7,299 nt of DNA, taken from an uncultured Spirochaetaceae bacterium. GTDB taxonomy: Bacteria > Spirochaetota > Spirochaetia > Sphaerochaetales > Sphaerochaetaceae. Shown piece by piece: positions 6,327 through 7,299 of this stretch. A program made the translations under genes and the position numbers. The stretch's first letter is position 1; each line of letters begins with the position of its first letter. The stretch spans positions 1 through 7,299 of the forward strand of contig CAMKAB010000039.1 in the NCBI GenBank assembly GCA_946410375.1, given 5' to 3'. The notes beneath the pieces were generated by a model. It worked only from the letters and a program-made list of their open reading frames with translations, made no database searches and had not been told where the DNA came from.

Positions 6327-7299
6327 ATGTATGATTTTTTGAAAACATACAAGGAGTCATTGAAAAAGACGAAAATTTTAGAAAAGAGCTTGTCTCACAA
6401 GTACATTGCGAAATATCCGGCTAAGAATCCGCGCCCGGGGCGTATGTGGTTTTATGTGTATGCCACTTCCTGGAAGAAGCCTTTTAGTTGTCTGAAAAAC
6501 ATTTTCGGAATAGGAATGAAAAGCATAACGGACACATATAAGAAAGGCGATATTAAAAAAGATTATGCAGCGAGCAAAAAAACATGGGCGGCTCATATTT
6601 TGGAGTATTTCACGCACAAAGCGAAGTGGGATGAGATTTTCTCTAAAAAAGCGGCGAGAGATGCTGCGAAAAAACCGGTTAAGCAAAGCGAGGTGAAGAA
6701 AAAGAGAGAGGAGAAAGCGAAAGCGGAGAAGAAACCCGTAGATCCGAACAAAATGCTAATCAACCGTTCTTTAATCCGTAAGGCGTGGAGCATGTACAGT
6801 GCGGAGGGTAAAAAGATAGACGCTGCGGAGACCTCCGGAGAAGTGATGAATATAGGCGTGAAAGGAGAAAAAACAAATGGCGCAGGTAATTTTATTTCGC
6901 TTGCGAACGCTATTCGTGATAAATCTTTCTTTTCTGTAGATAGTACGGATTTGGGAACCGTGGAAATTGGGTGGAATACTAACGGCAACGGTTTGAAGCA
7001 TATTATTGAGAGGAGATTCGACGAGACTTATAGGAAAGGGAAAGGGGAGACAGACGTTGACGGAATAAAACGGAATATTACTTCTTTGCTTTTCCAAATT
7101 GTTGAAAACATTAAGCACGGAAAGCCGGAAAAAGGAAAGAATGAAAATACTTGGAACATATCAGATAAAGGTGTAACAGCCATTGTGAAAAGGGATAACG
7201 GCAAGTTCTTATTAACAGGTTTTGCTGATAAAGCAAAAGAAAATGAAGCGGCAGAGACCATAAGTGCGGTTAACGCAAAATACGGATACGCACCGGAGT
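6327..7299 (+). CDS. BECR-nuclease-like phage protein, partial at 3' end
   Basis: Open frame of 324 codons cut by the window edge. The N-terminus is basic and carries HKY...GRMWFYVY (24-45), recalling the HRY...VWRYYYD motif at the start of the preceding protein. A Lys/Glu/Ala-rich, probably helical linker runs from about 105 to 140. From about 170 on it resembles the phage BECR nucleases: GWNTNGNGLKHIIERR (215-230) with a candidate catalytic His225 and Arg residues, a helix LLFQIVENI (254-262), then GVTAIVKRDNGKFLLTGF (282-299) forming two strands with a Thr297 in the place where this fold usually has Thr or Ser. Members are RNase-like toxins often found in phage polyvalent or MuF-linked proteins. 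It starts two bases after the MuF-type stop. It may be delivered with the virion or act as a processing enzyme; the remaining C-terminus could hold further domains. Confidence 0.7.
   Translation, partial: MYDFLKTYKESLKKTKILEKSLSHKYIAKYPAKNPRPGRMWFYVYATSWKKPFSCLKNIFGIGMKSITDTYKKGDIKKDYAASKKTWAAHILEYFTHKAKWDEIFSKKAARDAAKKPVKQSEVKKKREEKAKAEKKPVDPNKMLINRSLIRKAWSMYSAEGKKIDAAETSGEVMNIGVKGEKTNGAGNFISLANAIRDKSFFSVDSTDLGTVEIGWNTNGNGLKHIIERRFDETYRKGKGETDVDGIKRNITSLLFQIVENIKHGKPEKGKNENTWNISDKGVTAIVKRDNGKFLLTGFADKAKENEAAETISAVNAKYGYAPE

Noticed and set aside
6378..7261. Four overlapping minus-strand open frames of 77-131 codons
   Set aside because: They lie opposite the strongly coding last gene, overlap each other, are rich in Phe/Ser/Leu as expected of reverse complements of Lys/Glu-rich coding DNA, and lack ribosome sites or recognisable motifs.

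Overview
This window is the start of a tailed-phage (or prophage) head and packaging module, with every recognisable protein gene on the + strand. In order it holds a small terminase subunit (33-773), the large terminase ATPase/nuclease (800-2443), a portal protein (2400-4037), a long MuF/SPP1-gp7-type head protein with an extra N-terminal region (4234-6324), and a fifth gene that runs off the right edge (6327-7299). The fifth gene carries a domain resembling the phage Barnase-EndoU-ColicinE5/D-RelE (BECR) nucleases. Spacing is tight: 26 bases, a 44-base overlap, 196 bases, then 2 bases. Each gene has a purine-rich Shine-Dalgarno site, so they are probably read as one late transcript. The terminases cut and pump DNA through the portal, and the MuF-type protein sits at or inside the head near the portal. 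Proteins of that class often carry cargo domains that may enter the next host with the DNA.

The host cannot be read securely from the sequence. Base composition is moderately A+T rich, with strong Shine-Dalgarno sites. A spirochaete (Treponema-like) or a low-GC Gram-positive host would both fit; I lean weakly to the former.

The most interesting content is not a protein. Two diverged copies of a compact minus-strand transcription unit lie antisense to the structural genes. One is in the portal-MuF gap (copy A, RNA about 4178 down to 4093). The other is inside the MuF reading frame (copy B, RNA about 4926 down to 4845). Each has a TTGACA -35 box, a 17-base spacer, a -10-like hexamer and 6 bases before a predicted RNA starting GGCG. 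Each RNA is about 82-86 nt, can fold into two hairpins joined by a pseudoknot, and ends in a terminator hairpin with a run of 7-8 U. The copies differ mainly by paired, compensatory changes in the stems, while an 11-nt loop is identical. This looks like an undescribed small RNA family carried by the phage. I do not recognise it.

Copy A lies between the portal stop and a 50-codon stretch in the portal frame that runs into the MuF start. The end of the portal gene may therefore have been disrupted. Copy B is read through in frame and adds an Arg-rich segment just after a probable BECR nuclease-like domain. An RNA antitoxin or immunity role is conceivable but unproven.
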